Shown piece by piece: positions 1 to 9,822 of a DNA stretch of 64,000 bases (the stretch's first letter is position 1; every line of letters starts with the position of its first letter). Made by a program: the position numbers and the translations under genes. The notes under the pieces were generated by a model. That model did not search any database. It was not told the origin of the DNA and was given only the letters and a program-made list of their open reading frames with translations. The DNA comes from Pseudomonas sp. WN033 (GTDB lineage: Bacteria; Pseudomonadota; Gammaproteobacteria; Pseudomonadales; Pseudomonadaceae). Location: NCBI GenBank assembly GCA_002287035.1, contig NSKG01000005.1, positions 1 through 64,000 on the forward strand, in the 5' to 3' direction.

Positions 1-38
1 GCGGCGTTGTTGTGTTCGGCAATAACCAGAATGCTCAT
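1..38 (-). CDS. etfA: Electron transfer flavoprotein alpha subunit, start only
   Basis: Only the first 12 codons are inside the window. They read MSILVIAEHNNA on the minus strand, the typical start of EtfA, the FAD-binding subunit of the electron transfer flavoprotein. The ATG lies at 38-36, two bases after the etfB stop codon, so the two genes are one operon. EtfAB takes electrons from acyl-CoA and other dehydrogenases and passes them to ETF-ubiquinone oxidoreductase, which is encoded divergently at 1079-2743. The rest of the gene lies to the left of the window. The identity comes from these few residues plus the perfect context. Confidence 0.85.
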   Translation of the reverse strand, partial: MSILVIAEHNNA

Positions 39-40
39 GT

Positions 41-790
41 TCAGATCACCTTGGCTTCGTTCTTGAGTTTGTCGATCAGTTCGTCGACGCTCTTGACCTT
101 GATGCCGGCGCTGCGGGCAGCCGGGGCTTCAACCTTCAGGGTGGTCACGGTCGAGGCGGTGCTGACACCCAGCTCTTCCGGCTTGAGGGTTTCCAGCGGC
201 TTCTTCTTGGCCTTCATGATGTTCGGCAGCGAAGCGTAACGCGGCTCGTTCAGGCGCAGGTCGGTGGTGACGATGGCCGGCAGTTTCAGATCAACGGTCT
301 GCAGACCGCCATCGATCTCGCGGGTGACCTTGACCCGGTCGCCTTCGACATTGACCGCCGAGGCGAAGGTGCCCTGGGCGTAGCCGGACAGGGCTGCGAG
401 CATCTGGCCAGTCTGGTTGTTGTCGGAATCGATGGCCTGCTTGCCGAGGATGACCAGTTGCGGCTGCTCCTTGTCAACCACGGCCTTGAGCAGCTTGGCG
501 ATGGCCAGCGAGTTCAGCTCATCGGCAGACTCAACCAGCACGGCACGGTCGGCACCCAGAGCCAGCGCGGTGCGCAGTTGCTCTTGAGCGGCGGTCGGGC
601 CTACGGAAACGGCAACGATTTCAGTTGCCACGCCCTTCTCTTTCAGGCGCACGGCCTCTTCTACGGCGATTTCGCAGAAGGGGTTCATGGACATCTTGAC
701 GTTGGCAAGATCGACACCGCTGTTGTCCGCCTTGACGCGAACCTTGACGTTGTAGTCGACCACGCGCTTAACGGCTACTAGTACCTTCAT
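41..790 (-). CDS. etfB: Electron transfer flavoprotein beta subunit
   Basis: A protein of 249 residues beginning [20 protein letters not shown], the characteristic EtfB N-terminus, at the normal family length. EtfB binds AMP and forms the soluble heterodimer with EtfA that collects electrons from flavin dehydrogenases. The motif around residues 118-135 ([19 protein letters not shown]) is the conserved ETF-beta signature. The open frame extends ten codons further upstream, but the ATG at 790 is preferred because GAGGTAG lies just before it and because homologues start [10 protein letters not shown]. It is followed at once by etfA and is divergent from the ETF-ubiquinone oxidoreductase gene, so the whole electron path is encoded at one locus. 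Confidence 0.96.
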   Translation of the reverse strand: MKVLVAVKRVVDYNVKVRVKADNSGVDLANVKMSMNPFCEIAVEEAVRLKEKGVATEIVAVSVGPTAAQEQLRTALALGADRAVLVESADELNSLAIAKLLKAVVDKEQPQLVILGKQAIDSDNNQTGQMLAALSGYAQGTFASAVNVEGDRVKVTREIDGGLQTVDLKLPAIVTTDLRLNEPRYASLPNIMKAKKKPLETLKPEELGVSTASTVTTLKVEAPAARSAGIKVKSVDELIDKLKNEAKVI

Positions 791-979
791 GGCTACCTCA
801 TGAGTCTTGGGTGCAACCACTCGATGCCAAAAAGTGACCGAACAACAACAAATCGTTCACAATCAGACTAAATCGAGATTATCATTCAGGGCAACTATCA
901 TGCCGGCCCTCTGTGTGAGGGTCAATAGTCCGTTAGGTCTAAAGTCGTATTGTCAGGGGCTGCCAGTTCGATCTTTGGA

Positions 980-1008
980 TTGGAGCCGATGAGACAGACT
1001 GTTATAAT
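980..1008 (+). promoter_or_regulatory. Sigma-70-type promoter of ETF-ubiquinone oxidoreductase
   Basis: TTGGAG at 980-985 and a perfect TATAAT at 1003-1008 are separated by 17 bases, upstream of the start at 1079. Transcription would begin near 1015. The rest of the 791-1078 divergent region must also hold the etfBA promoter, but no equally clear minus-strand element was found. Confidence 0.65.
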
Positions 1009-1078
1009 GCTCGGCTAAACCGATCAGGGAAGATCTAAAAAAACCGTTATTTAGCTGGCCTAGTGTAGGAGATTGCTT

Positions 1079-2743
1079 GTGGAACGCGAATTCATGGAGT
1101 TTGACGTTGTCATCGTGGGCGCTGGTCCGTCCGGTCTGTCCGCCGCTTGCCGCATCAAGCAGCAAGCTGCTGAAGCCGGGCAGGAAATCAGTGTCTGCGT
1201 GGTGGAGAAAGGTTCCGAAGTCGGCGCCCACATTCTCTCCGGTGCGGTTTTCGAGCCGCGTGCGCTTAACGAGCTGTTCCCCAACTGGAAAGAACTGGAA
1301 GCCCCGCTGAACACTCCGGTCATTCGTGACGATATCTACGTCCTGACCAGTGAAGAGAAAGCCACCAAGGTTCCCGACTTCTTTGTGCCCAAAACCATGC
1401 ACAATGAAGGCAACTACATCATCTCCCTGGGCAACCTGTGCCGCTGGCTGGCCCAGCAGGCTGAGAACCTGGGCGTAGAGGTATATCCGGGCTTCGCCGC
1501 CCAGGAAGCACTGATCGATGAGAACGGCGTGGTCAAGGGGATCCTCACTGGCGATCTGGGTGTCGACCGTGAAGGCAACCCCAAAGAAGGCTTCTATACC
1601 CCGGGTATGGAGCTGCGCGCCAAGTACACCCTGTTCGCTGAAGGTTGCCGTGGCCACATCGGCAAGCAGCTGATCAAAAAGTACAATCTTGACAGCGACG
1701 CTGACGCCCAGCACTACGGTATCGGCATCAAGGAAATCTGGGATATCGATCCGGCCAAGCACCAGCAGGGTCTGGTAGTTCACACCGCCGGCTGGCCGAT
1801 GGATATCATGGGCACCGAAAACACCGGTGGTTCCTTCCTCTATCACCTGGAAAACAACCAGGTCGTCGTTGGTCTGATCATCGACCTGTCCTACGCCAAT
1901 CCGCATCTGTCGCCGTTCGACGAGTTCCAGCGCTACAAGCACCACCCGGTGATCAAGCAGTACCTGGAAGGCGGCAAGCGCGTTGCTTATGGTGCCCGCG
2001 CCATCTGCAAGGGTGGTTTCAACTCGCTGCCGAAGATGGTCTTCCCCGGTGGTGCGTTGATTGGTTGCGATCTGGGCACCCTGAACTTTGCCAAGATCAA
2101 GGGCAGCCACACCGCTATGAAATCCGGTATGCTGGCCGCCGACGCCATTGTCGAAGCGCTCAAGGCTGGCAGTGAAGGTGGCGACGAGCTGACCGGTTAC
2201 GTTGACAGCTTCAAGTCGAGCTGGCTGTATGACGAACTGTTCCGTGCCCGCAACTTCGGCCCGGCAGTGCACAAGTTCGGCGCCATCATTGGCGGCGGCG
2301 TCAACTGGCTGGATCAGAACCTGTTCGGCGGCAAGATCCCTTTCACCCTGCGTGACAAGACTCCGGATTACGCCTGCATGAAGAAGGCTTCCGAAGCCAA
2401 GAAGATCACCTATCCCAAGCCGGATGGAGTGATCAGCTTCGACAAGCTGTCCTCGGTGTTCCTGTCCAACACCAACCATGAGGAAGATCAGCCGGTTCAC
2501 CTGACTCTCAAGGACCCGAGCATTCCGCTGGAGAAGAACCTGCCGCTGTACGACGAGCCGGCTCAGCGTTACTGCCCGGCTGGTGTGTATGAGATCGTCG
2601 AGAACGATGACGGCAGCAAGCGCTTCCAGATCAACGCGCAGAACTGCGTACACTGCAAGACTTGCGACATCAAGGATCCGGCCCAGAACATCAACTGGAT
2701 CGCTCCTGAAGGTACTGGCGGCCCGAACTACCCCAACATGTAA
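1079..2743 (+). CDS. Electron transfer flavoprotein-ubiquinone oxidoreductase
   Basis: A 554-residue membrane-associated flavo-iron-sulfur protein that oxidises reduced ETF and reduces ubiquinone. Residues about 9-22 (VVIVGAGPSGLSAACR) are the FAD-binding GxGxxG fold. The C-terminal ferredoxin-like part carries the four [4Fe-4S] ligands C499, C523, C526 and C529 (motif NCVHCKTCDIKDP). The start is a GTG at 1079, six bases after AGGAGA at 1067-1072, giving MEREFMEFD as in Pseudomonas homologues. A TTG at 1073 would overlap the Shine-Dalgarno region. A strong promoter lies upstream at 980-1008 and a hairpin terminator at 2761-2785. It is divergent from etfBA, its electron donor. Confidence 0.96.
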   Translation: MEREFMEFDVVIVGAGPSGLSAACRIKQQAAEAGQEISVCVVEKGSEVGAHILSGAVFEPRALNELFPNWKELEAPLNTPVIRDDIYVLTSEEKATKVPDFFVPKTMHNEGNYIISLGNLCRWLAQQAENLGVEVYPGFAAQEALIDENGVVKGILTGDLGVDREGNPKEGFYTPGMELRAKYTLFAEGCRGHIGKQLIKKYNLDSDADAQHYGIGIKEIWDIDPAKHQQGLVVHTAGWPMDIMGTENTGGSFLYHLENNQVVVGLIIDLSYANPHLSPFDEFQRYKHHPVIKQYLEGGKRVAYGARAICKGGFNSLPKMVFPGGALIGCDLGTLNFAKIKGSHTAMKSGMLAADAIVEALKAGSEGGDELTGYVDSFKSSWLYDELFRARNFGPAVHKFGAIIGGGVNWLDQNLFGGKIPFTLRDKTPDYACMKKASEAKKITYPKPDGVISFDKLSSVFLSNTNHEEDQPVHLTLKDPSIPLEKNLPLYDEPAQRYCPAGVYEIVENDDGSKRFQINAQNCVHCKTCDIKDPAQNINWIAPEGTGGPNYPNM

Positions 2744-2760
2744 GGCTGCTGTACCAAGCA

Positions 2761-2785
2761 AAAACCCGGCTTCGGCCGGGTTTTT
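2761..2785. terminator. Rho-independent terminator, probably bidirectional
   Basis: A perfect six-pair stem, CCCGGC-TTCG-GCCGGG, is flanked by AAAA on the left and TTTTT on the right. It sits 17 bases after the ETF-QO stop codon. Because it has A and T runs on both sides, it can also end the leftward transcript from the transglutaminase gene that stops at 2811. Confidence 0.9.
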
Positions 2786-2810
2786 CGTTTAAGTCAGACT
2801 GCATGCGCGG

Positions 2811-3722
2811 CTAGACCAATACGCCCTCCCCCGGCTCCTCACCCAGCGGCAATACGTCAACGGCCACACTGAGCACATGTTCGCCGCCCCCGGTCATGAC
2901 CCCCTTGAGCGGAGTTACATCGGCAAAATCACGCCCCCAACCCAGCACGATATAGCGCTCATCCGGCAAGCAGCCATTGGTGGGGTCGATCTCCAGCCAG
3001 CCCCAGCCCGGAATGAAAACTGCCAACCAGGCGTGAGTGGCGTCGGCACCCAGCAATTTCTCCTGCCCTGGTGGCGGCAGGGTTTCCATGTAGCCACTGA
3101 CATAACGCCCCGCCAGCCCCAGCGAGCGCAGGCAGCCGATGGTCAGATGGGCAAAGTCCTGGCATACCCCCCGCCGGCTGGCCAGAACCTCAGCCAATGG
3201 GGTGGCGACTGTAGTGAATCCTGGGTCATAACTAAACTCGGTAAAGATCCTGGTATTCAGGTCCAGAATTGCCTCGATCAGGTTGCGCCCAGGGGTGAAG
3301 CTTTTGGCCGCGTAACTGGCCAGGTGGTCATGGGCCTGAACGAAGGCCGAGTCCATTACATACAGTCGGGCCTCGAGCGTATCGGCGTTGCTGTCACGCC
3401 AGTCTTCACGCAAAGCGGCCACTGCCGATTCCCAGGCCATTGAGGAGAAGAAATCCTGGGCAGGTCGCGCCGAGGTAGTGACTTCGCTGAATACATGCAC
3501 TTCCAGGCTGTCATGCAGGGATTCCAGAGAGAAGTTCACCACCCGATTTCCAAAGAAATCCGTCCGTTCACGCTGGCGAACCGGAGCTGGAATTATTTCG
3601 ATGCGGGTATTGTCACAGCGTTGCCATGACAACTGTCGGGGCAGGATCCGCGCTTCGTTATGGCTCAGGCTGACCGGGCCGCTGTATTCATAGCGCGTGG
3701 TATGGCGCAGTTGATATTTCAT
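2811..3722 (-). CDS. Transglutaminase-like cysteine peptidase family protein
   Basis: A 303-residue protein with an N-terminal bacterial transglutaminase-type beta domain (MKYQLRHTTRYEYSGPVSLS) and a transglutaminase-like core. The catalytic cysteine is in RRGVCQDFAHL, the histidine in THAWLAVF and the aspartate in LEIDPTNG, so the Cys-His-Asp triad is complete. No signal peptide is evident, so it is probably cytoplasmic. It is the last gene of a three-gene operon, 14 bases after the ATP-grasp/alpha-E fusion. Such proteins are known to travel with ATP-grasp and alpha-E genes and are thought to hydrolyse or transfer amide bonds. The substrate is unknown. Confidence 0.85.
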   Translation of the reverse strand: MKYQLRHTTRYEYSGPVSLSHNEARILPRQLSWQRCDNTRIEIIPAPVRQRERTDFFGNRVVNFSLESLHDSLEVHVFSEVTTSARPAQDFFSSMAWESAVAALREDWRDSNADTLEARLYVMDSAFVQAHDHLASYAAKSFTPGRNLIEAILDLNTRIFTEFSYDPGFTTVATPLAEVLASRRGVCQDFAHLTIGCLRSLGLAGRYVSGYMETLPPPGQEKLLGADATHAWLAVFIPGWGWLEIDPTNGCLPDERYIVLGWGRDFADVTPLKGVMTGGGEHVLSVAVDVLPLGEEPGEGVLV

Positions 3723-3736
3723 TGATCAGGGCTCGT

Positions 3737-6337
3737 TCAGGTCGGGGTGTATTGCATGGTGACCAGTTGCCGGGGCATTTCAACGTGGCTGAAATGACTG
3801 TGGGATACGGCATTGGACAACTCGGCCATGGGCTCGATCAGGCGGTCTAGCAGATCCGCCAGAGCCGCCCGGGCCTCGGCCGACTTCTCAAGATCGGCCA
3901 GGCTGTCGATATCGACCAGATGCAAGGCGCTGGTGGCCTGGATGATCAGGCGATTTTCAAGATTACGGTAAGGCGAGCTGCCCGGGGACGGCAGGCGCAC
4001 GATTTGTCGGCCCAGACGTTTGAGCATGTAGCCAATCGAGCGCGGATTGGTTTCATCGAACAGCAACAGGTCGAGAATAGCCGAGGGATGCAGTTGGGAG
4101 CGATAGCGGCGGCGATAGACGGTGAAGTTGTCAGTAGTCGCCAGCACTACCTCCCACAGCGGGATGCCCGGCTGCTGAGCGGTCAGCAACGCCAGCTTGA
4201 GCAGCTCAAGACCGTTGAGCGCGCGCTCGACGAAACGCCCGATATCGAGAAAACGCCAGCCGTAGTGATGCGGCATGGTTTCGTTGCACAGCCCGAAGAA
4301 GGCCGACAGATCGAGCACCATGGCTTCCAGATGACGTTGGCCAACCACAATTCCCCTGGTCCGCGAGATGTTGTTGAAACGCTGACGCATGACATTGATC
4401 GCCCGCCAGGCATCGTCGCCCAGATGGTCACGTACCGCCCGGCTGTTGCGCACAAAATGGCCGAACAACATGGGCAGGCCATCAGGCTGGTCGTCGGCAA
4501 ACAGCTGCAGCAACCGATCACGGCTGATCACATATTCACGTGAAAACCGCCCATTGAGGGTCTGTGGATCGCTCTCCTCCTGATCCGCCGGCAGGCCTTC
4601 GGCATCGAGCGGGATCTCCAGCGCCGCCAGCAGATCCGGCATCAGATGTACTCCGGCCTCGGCCCGATCCTCCTGCAGTAGTCGCGCCAGCGCCTCACGC
4701 AACAGTCTGGCCCGGGCATCCAGGCGTTCGCCATAGCGACCCATCCAGAACAAGCTTTCAGCTACCCGACAGGGCAGATCCTTGCCATCGCGAGTCACCA
4801 CAATCGGCCCCTGAGCCTGACGCAACAGACTGATATGCGGCTGCGGCACCGGCGCCATGACCCAGATATCCTTGACCGTGCGGCTCTGCATCAGCGGTGC
4901 TCCGGGCTCGCCTACCCAGGCCAGACCACCCGGCATCACCCGATAATTGCGCTGCTGTACCGGTTTTTTCAGATCGTCCGGCTCAACCAGGCTGAAGAAT
5001 CGCAAAGTGGTACTTTGCCGCTCCAGCTGCCGGGTATGAGGGTTGAAACCCGGCGCGACCGACGATGCCAGTGGCCGCTGCGCGGTAAACAAGTGCGGGC
5101 GCCTGTCGAGATCCCGGCGCAACGCCTCGACTGCCGTCAGTGACATTTGTTCAGGAATGAACACCTTGCCCGACTGCGTGACATCGCGGATATGCCAGTT
5201 ATCCAACCCTGCCATCACCTGTTGCCGCGACTGCGGGTCGCCACACCAGAGGCTTTCCCGACAGGGTAGTAACAGCTCTTCGCCCAACAGCCGGCGGCAT
5301 AGCATCGGCAGAAAAGCCGCCAGAGCCGGATGCTCGAGCACTCCGGTCCCCAGGGCATTGGCAATACGCACCTCGCCATTGCGCGCAGCCTGCAGCAACC
5401 CAGGCACGCCCAGCAGTGAGTCCGGGCGAAGCTCCAGCGGGTCGCACCAGGGATCGTTGATCTGACGGACGATCACATCCACCTGGGTCAGTCCGCCAAG
5501 AGCCCGGACCGATACCTGACCATCGCGGACCACCAGGTCTGCCCCTTCGACCAGGGAAAAGTTCATATAGTTGGCCAGCCAGGCGTGTTCGAAATAACCT
5601 GGACTGCCTGGTCCTGGCGACAACAGAACAATATTGGGCTGTTCGCGCTGGGTGTTGGCCAGGCTGGCCAGGCAACGATGCTGCGCCTGCAGAAAACCAG
5701 CCAGACGTTTGATCGGCGCATCCCGGTAAATACTTGGCAACGCACGGGACAGAATGATGCGGTTCTCCAGGGCATAGCCAGCCCCGGCTGGCGACTGGGT
5801 CCAGTCTGCCAGAGCCAGCCATTTTCCATCAGAATCACGGATCAAATCCGTGCCATGGATGATCAGCAGTGGACGCTCCAATTGATTGGGCAGGTCGGCG
5901 GCGGAAAACAGAAAACCGGGATGGCTATAAACCAGCTCCGGCGGCAACATCCCTTCGGTGATGACCCGACGTTCGCCGTACAGGTCATCGATCAGATGCT
6001 CCAGCAGCCGACTACGCTGACGCAGGCCGGCTTCCAGCACCTCCCACTCCTCAGTGCTGATCACCCAGGGCAGGCAATCGAGCTGCCAGGAGCGCAATTG
6101 TCCGGGATTATCCTCATAGGGATTGAAAGTAACGCCATTCTCATGCAGCAGGTTCTGCACTTCTTCCGAGCGCGCGGCCAGCACCTCCGGCCCCAGCAAG
6201 GTGAAGTCTTCCAGCAGAGTTTGCCAGTGCGCTCTGGGCTGGCGATTGTCGCCAAGCAGCTCATCATACAGGCCATGCCCCGGATACTCTCCCAACAGGG
6301 CCTCCAGCGCCGCCCCAAGACCACTCGCTTGCTGCAT
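3737..6337 (-). CDS. Circularly permuted ATP-grasp / alpha-E fusion protein
   Basis: A fusion of 866 residues. The first ~480 resemble a type-2 circularly permuted ATP-grasp ligase and align by eye with the separate protein at 9951-11405 (LRQRSRLLEHLIDDLYGER, SLVEGADLVV, DSLLGVPGLL). The last ~330, from about CRVAESLFWMGRYGERLDAR, form an alpha-E helical domain matching the protein at 11420-12382. The ATP-grasp half looks degenerate: the partner's LEDNLRVPSG is LADWTQSPAG here, and the glycine-rich KPANESGGYGM has no counterpart. The ATG at 6337 is chosen because the 68 extra upstream codons are unlike the family and overlap the preceding transglutaminase gene. It probably modifies or regulates an amide-ligation step, but the activity is uncertain. 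Confidence 0.82.
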   Translation of the reverse strand: MQQASGLGAALEALLGEYPGHGLYDELLGDNRQPRAHWQTLLEDFTLLGPEVLAARSEEVQNLLHENGVTFNPYEDNPGQLRSWQLDCLPWVISTEEWEVLEAGLRQRSRLLEHLIDDLYGERRVITEGMLPPELVYSHPGFLFSAADLPNQLERPLLIIHGTDLIRDSDGKWLALADWTQSPAGAGYALENRIILSRALPSIYRDAPIKRLAGFLQAQHRCLASLANTQREQPNIVLLSPGPGSPGYFEHAWLANYMNFSLVEGADLVVRDGQVSVRALGGLTQVDVIVRQINDPWCDPLELRPDSLLGVPGLLQAARNGEVRIANALGTGVLEHPALAAFLPMLCRRLLGEELLLPCRESLWCGDPQSRQQVMAGLDNWHIRDVTQSGKVFIPEQMSLTAVEALRRDLDRRPHLFTAQRPLASSVAPGFNPHTRQLERQSTTLRFFSLVEPDDLKKPVQQRNYRVMPGGLAWVGEPGAPLMQSRTVKDIWVMAPVPQPHISLLRQAQGPIVVTRDGKDLPCRVAESLFWMGRYGERLDARARLLREALARLLQEDRAEAGVHLMPDLLAALEIPLDAEGLPADQEESDPQTLNGRFSREYVISRDRLLQLFADDQPDGLPMLFGHFVRNSRAVRDHLGDDAWRAINVMRQRFNNISRTRGIVVGQRHLEAMVLDLSAFFGLCNETMPHHYGWRFLDIGRFVERALNGLELLKLALLTAQQPGIPLWEVVLATTDNFTVYRRRYRSQLHPSAILDLLLFDETNPRSIGYMLKRLGRQIVRLPSPGSSPYRNLENRLIIQATSALHLVDIDSLADLEKSAEARAALADLLDRLIEPMAELSNAVSHSHFSHVEMPRQLVTMQYTPT

Positions 6338-6395
6338 TATTGTTGTCTCCACGGCATATTCGGGCCGTATCACGACAGGTTGAACGAAGTTCGCA

Positions 6396-9300
6396 TTATA
6401 AACCAGAGGGCGGCACCCCTGCCCTACGCAAATCCAGGGTATGTGGATACTCCTGCCCCGGCGCCTGCTGAATCTGGCCAATTGCCCCCTGACTGTGACC
6501 GTAATGCCAGAATCTGGCCAGCCGCCTGGCCTCGGCCTCATTGCCGTTCACCGGGAAGTGTTCATAGTTGCGTCCAGCCGGGTGGACCACATGATAGGTG
6601 CAGCCCCCCAGCGAGCGCTGATTCCAGGTGTCGATCAGATCGAACACCAGCGGCGCCTGGACCTCGATCATCGGGTGCAAGGCTGACGGTGGTTGCCAGG
6701 CCCGATAACGTACGGCAGCGACCGCCTCACCCGGCACGCCGGTGGCGTGCAGCGGAACCTTGAAGCCGTTACAGGTCAGCACATGACGGGCCTGATTGAA
6801 GTCGCGTAGCTTGACCTCCAGCCGCTCAACCGAAGAATCCACGTAGCGGGCAGTGCCGCCACCAGCCGCTTCCTCGCCAAGCACATGCCAGGGCTCTATC
6901 GCCTGGCGCAGAGCCAGGCTCACGCCTTGATACTGGACCTCGCCACACATTGGGAAGCGGAATTCGAGAAATGGTGCGAACCAGTCATGCTCAAACTCGA
7001 AACCATGGCGGCGCAGGTCTTCAATCACTTCCAGCAGGTCCTGCCACAGGTAATGCGGCATCAACCAGCGGTCATGCAAGGCCGTGCCCCAGCGTACCAA
7101 TGGCTTGCGATACGGTTTGGTCCAGAATCTGGCCACCAGTGCGCGGATCAGCAACTGCTGCATCAGACTCATGTCGGCATGCGGCGGCATTTCAAAACCG
7201 CGCAGCTCGACCAGCCCCAGGCGCCCGCTGGCGCTATCCGGTGAATACAGTTTGTCGATGCAGAACTCGGCCCGGTGGGTATTGCCGGTGATATCGGTCA
7301 GCAGATGGCGCAGCAAGCGGTCAACCAGCCAGGGCTGGGGCACTTCGCCTGCGGGCATCTGGGCCAGGGCGATTTCCAGCTCGTACAGTGCCTCGTGACG
7401 GGCCTCATCAACCCGCGGTGCCTGGCTGGTCGGGCCAATGAACAGCCCCGAGAACAAGTAGGACAAGCTCGGATGATGCTGCCAGTAGGTCAGCAGGCTG
7501 GCCAGCAGGTCGGGACGGCGCAAAAAGGGTGAATCAAGCGGTGTAGGGCCACCCAGGGTCACATGGTTGCCGCCACCAGTGCCGGTGTGTCGGCCATCGA
7601 GCATGAACTTCTCGGTGCCCAGCCGGGTCTGGCGCGCCTCGTCGTAGAGTATCCGGGTATTGCGCACAAGGGCCGGCCAACTGGCCGCCGGCATGACATT
7701 TACCTCGATCACCCCCGGGTCCGGGGTGATCATGAATTTCTCCAGACGCGGATCGGCTGGCGGCGCGTAACCTTCCAGGCACACCGGCAAGCCGGTATCG
7801 GCGGCAGTTTGCTCAATCACCGCAACCAAAGCGAGAAAATCCTCGAGCTGGGCCAACGGTGGCAGAAAGACAAACAGCTTGCCGTCGCGAGGCTCAATAC
7901 ACAGCGCCGTCCCGATGATGCCCTGATCTCGCAGCTCGGGGCGCTGCTCCTGCCAATCCTGGCCGACCGCCTGATGATGCATGCCAGGTTCGGCGTAAAT
8001 CGGCGCTTCGGCGGCACTGTAGCGGCTGGCGACTTCACCATGCACATCGGGCAAAGCTGGCGGTGCCTCAAACAATGAGCGCGGCAAAGGCTCATCGCGG
8101 CGTTGCACCGGCAGCGCACTCAGCGGCAGGCGCAAGCCCATGGGCGAGTCGCCCGGCACCAGATACAGATAGTCACGGCGCACCGGCCACTCACCAGACA
8201 ACCAGCGCTGACCATCGACACTACGGGCCAAGGGCAATACCAAGCCAGTCAGACTGTCCAGTCCGCGCTCAAGCAAGCGGGCCAGGCGCAGCCGATTGGC
8301 GTCATCCTTGAGATCCTCGCCCTGCAACTCGACATCAATCGGCAAGGTCTGCTCCAGCCACAGGTAATAGTAGGCATCCTCGTAGCCCGGAATCAGAAAC
8401 CGCTCCGCTACTCCCAGCCGCCGTACCAGTGCAGTGGCAAAGCGCTGAGCTTCCGGCTCACCGAACCCGTAATCCTGAGCGCTGTCGGCCAGCCAGCGGT
8501 CATCGCGCCAGACTGGCACGCCATCCCGACGCCAATAACAGGCCAAGGCCCAGCGCGGCAGCGGCTCGCCCGGATACCATTTGCCCTGCTGGTAATGCAC
8601 CAGCGAGCCGGGCGCGTAATGCCGACGCAGGCGCTTGAGCAACTGCTCGGATAAGCGGCGCTTGGTCGGCCCCAGGGCCGCCGTGTTCCATTCCGGTGCA
8701 TCCATATCATCCACTGATACAAAAGTGGGCTCGCCGCCCATGGTCAAACGCACATCCAGCGCCTCCAGGTGCTGGTCAACCCGCGCTCCCAAGGCATCTA
8801 TGCGCTGCCATTGGTTCAGCGTGTAGGGTTTGGTTACTCGCGGATCTTCATGAATGCGGGTTACTTCCATGGCAAAGGAGAACTCGACCTCGCATTTGTC
8901 GGTCGCGCCCGTTATCGGTGCAGCGCTGGATGGATCGGGGGTAGCCGCCAGCGGCAAGTGACCTTCGCCAGCAAAAAGGCCGGAAGTCGGGTCCAGCCCA
9001 ATCCAGCCAGCCCCGGGTATGAACACCTCGGCCCAGGCGTGCAGATCAGTAAAGTCTGCCTCCGGCCCGCTCGGACCGTCGAGCGCCTTGAGATCGGCAG
9101 TGAGCTGGATCAGGTAGCCCGAGACAAACCGGGCTGCCAGGCCCAGGTGCCGCAGGATCTGAACCAGTAGCCAGGCCGAGTCGCGGCACGAGCCACTGCC
9201 CTTTTCGAGGGTCTGTTCACCGGTCTGAACCCCGGGCTCCATGCGGACCAGATAACTGACATCGGCCTGTAAACGCTGGTTCAGATCCACTAGAAAGTCA

Positions 9301-9725
9301 GTGGTCTGGCGCGCGCCCTTGGGCACCTCTGCCAGCCATTGGCTCAATAGTGGCCCGGACTCGGTCAACTCCAGATAAGGCGCCAGATCGCGGCGCAGTT
9401 CACTGCTGTAGTTGAAGGGGTAATTTTCAGCATAGTCCTCAATGAAAAAGTCAAACGGGTTGATCACCGTCATCGGAGCAACAACTTCAACATCAATCTT
9501 CAACTCATTGATTTTTTCAGGAAAAACAAGGCGTGCGACATGATTTCCGAAGGGGTCCTGCTGCCAGTTGATGAAGTACTCACCACCTTCGACCTTCAGG
9601 CTATAGGCTTCGATCGGGGTGCGGCAATGGGGGGCTGGACGCAACCGGACCAGGTGTGGCGAGACCGCTACGGGCCGGTCGAACTGGTAGTGAGTACTGT
9701 GCCGGAGTGCTACGCGTATGGTCAT
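6396..9725 (-). CDS. Transglutaminase / DUF2126 putative amidoligase
   Basis: A large protein of 1109 residues and the first gene of the leftward operon. The first ~300 residues are a transglutaminase-like module with an apparently intact triad (GSCRDSAWLL, DLHAWAEVFIPG, GLDPTSG). The remaining ~780 match my memory of the DUF2126 family, described as a putative amidoligase, with conserved stretches such as MGGEPTFVSVDDMDAPEWN, HTGTGGGNHVTLGG and ELRGFEMPPHADMSLMQQLL. The combination of an amide-cleaving or transferring fold with a predicted carboxylate-amine ligase suggests synthesis and trimming of an unknown peptide or amide. It is divergent from the second ATP-grasp/alpha-E pair across 225 bases. 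The reaction is inference only. Confidence 0.85.
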   Translation of the reverse strand: MTIRVALRHSTHYQFDRPVAVSPHLVRLRPAPHCRTPIEAYSLKVEGGEYFINWQQDPFGNHVARLVFPEKINELKIDVEVVAPMTVINPFDFFIEDYAENYPFNYSSELRRDLAPYLELTESGPLLSQWLAEVPKGARQTTDFLVDLNQRLQADVSYLVRMEPGVQTGEQTLEKGSGSCRDSAWLLVQILRHLGLAARFVSGYLIQLTADLKALDGPSGPEADFTDLHAWAEVFIPGAGWIGLDPTSGLFAGEGHLPLAATPDPSSAAPITGATDKCEVEFSFAMEVTRIHEDPRVTKPYTLNQWQRIDALGARVDQHLEALDVRLTMGGEPTFVSVDDMDAPEWNTAALGPTKRRLSEQLLKRLRRHYAPGSLVHYQQGKWYPGEPLPRWALACYWRRDGVPVWRDDRWLADSAQDYGFGEPEAQRFATALVRRLGVAERFLIPGYEDAYYYLWLEQTLPIDVELQGEDLKDDANRLRLARLLERGLDSLTGLVLPLARSVDGQRWLSGEWPVRRDYLYLVPGDSPMGLRLPLSALPVQRRDEPLPRSLFEAPPALPDVHGEVASRYSAAEAPIYAEPGMHHQAVGQDWQEQRPELRDQGIIGTALCIEPRDGKLFVFLPPLAQLEDFLALVAVIEQTAADTGLPVCLEGYAPPADPRLEKFMITPDPGVIEVNVMPAASWPALVRNTRILYDEARQTRLGTEKFMLDGRHTGTGGGNHVTLGGPTPLDSPFLRRPDLLASLLTYWQHHPSLSYLFSGLFIGPTSQAPRVDEARHEALYELEIALAQMPAGEVPQPWLVDRLLRHLLTDITGNTHRAEFCIDKLYSPDSASGRLGLVELRGFEMPPHADMSLMQQLLIRALVARFWTKPYRKPLVRWGTALHDRWLMPHYLWQDLLEVIEDLRRHGFEFEHDWFAPFLEFRFPMCGEVQYQGVSLALRQAIEPWHVLGEEAAGGGTARYVDSSVERLEVKLRDFNQARHVLTCNGFKVPLHATGVPGEAVAAVRYRAWQPPSALHPMIEVQAPLVFDLIDTWNQRSLGGCTYHVVHPAGRNYEHFPVNGNEAEARRLARFWHYGHSQGAIGQIQQAPGQEYPHTLDLRRAGVPPSGL

Positions 9726-9822
9726 GTAAAGCTATCCCTGTTCAAGGCTCTGCAAGCTGGAATCCAAGGCAATGGCTGTGCCAACCCACCGGCAAACCGG
9801 CCGCGACTCTTCTAAGCTACTC

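Noticed and set aside
953-2761. 602-codon open frame antisense to ETF-ubiquinone oxidoreductase
   Set aside because: It is the mirror of a well-identified gene in GC-rich DNA, has no family likeness and crosses the promoter and terminator.
5585-6763. 392-codon plus-strand frame across the ATP-grasp fusion
   Set aside because: It overlaps two clear minus-strand genes and has no ribosome site or recognisable motif.
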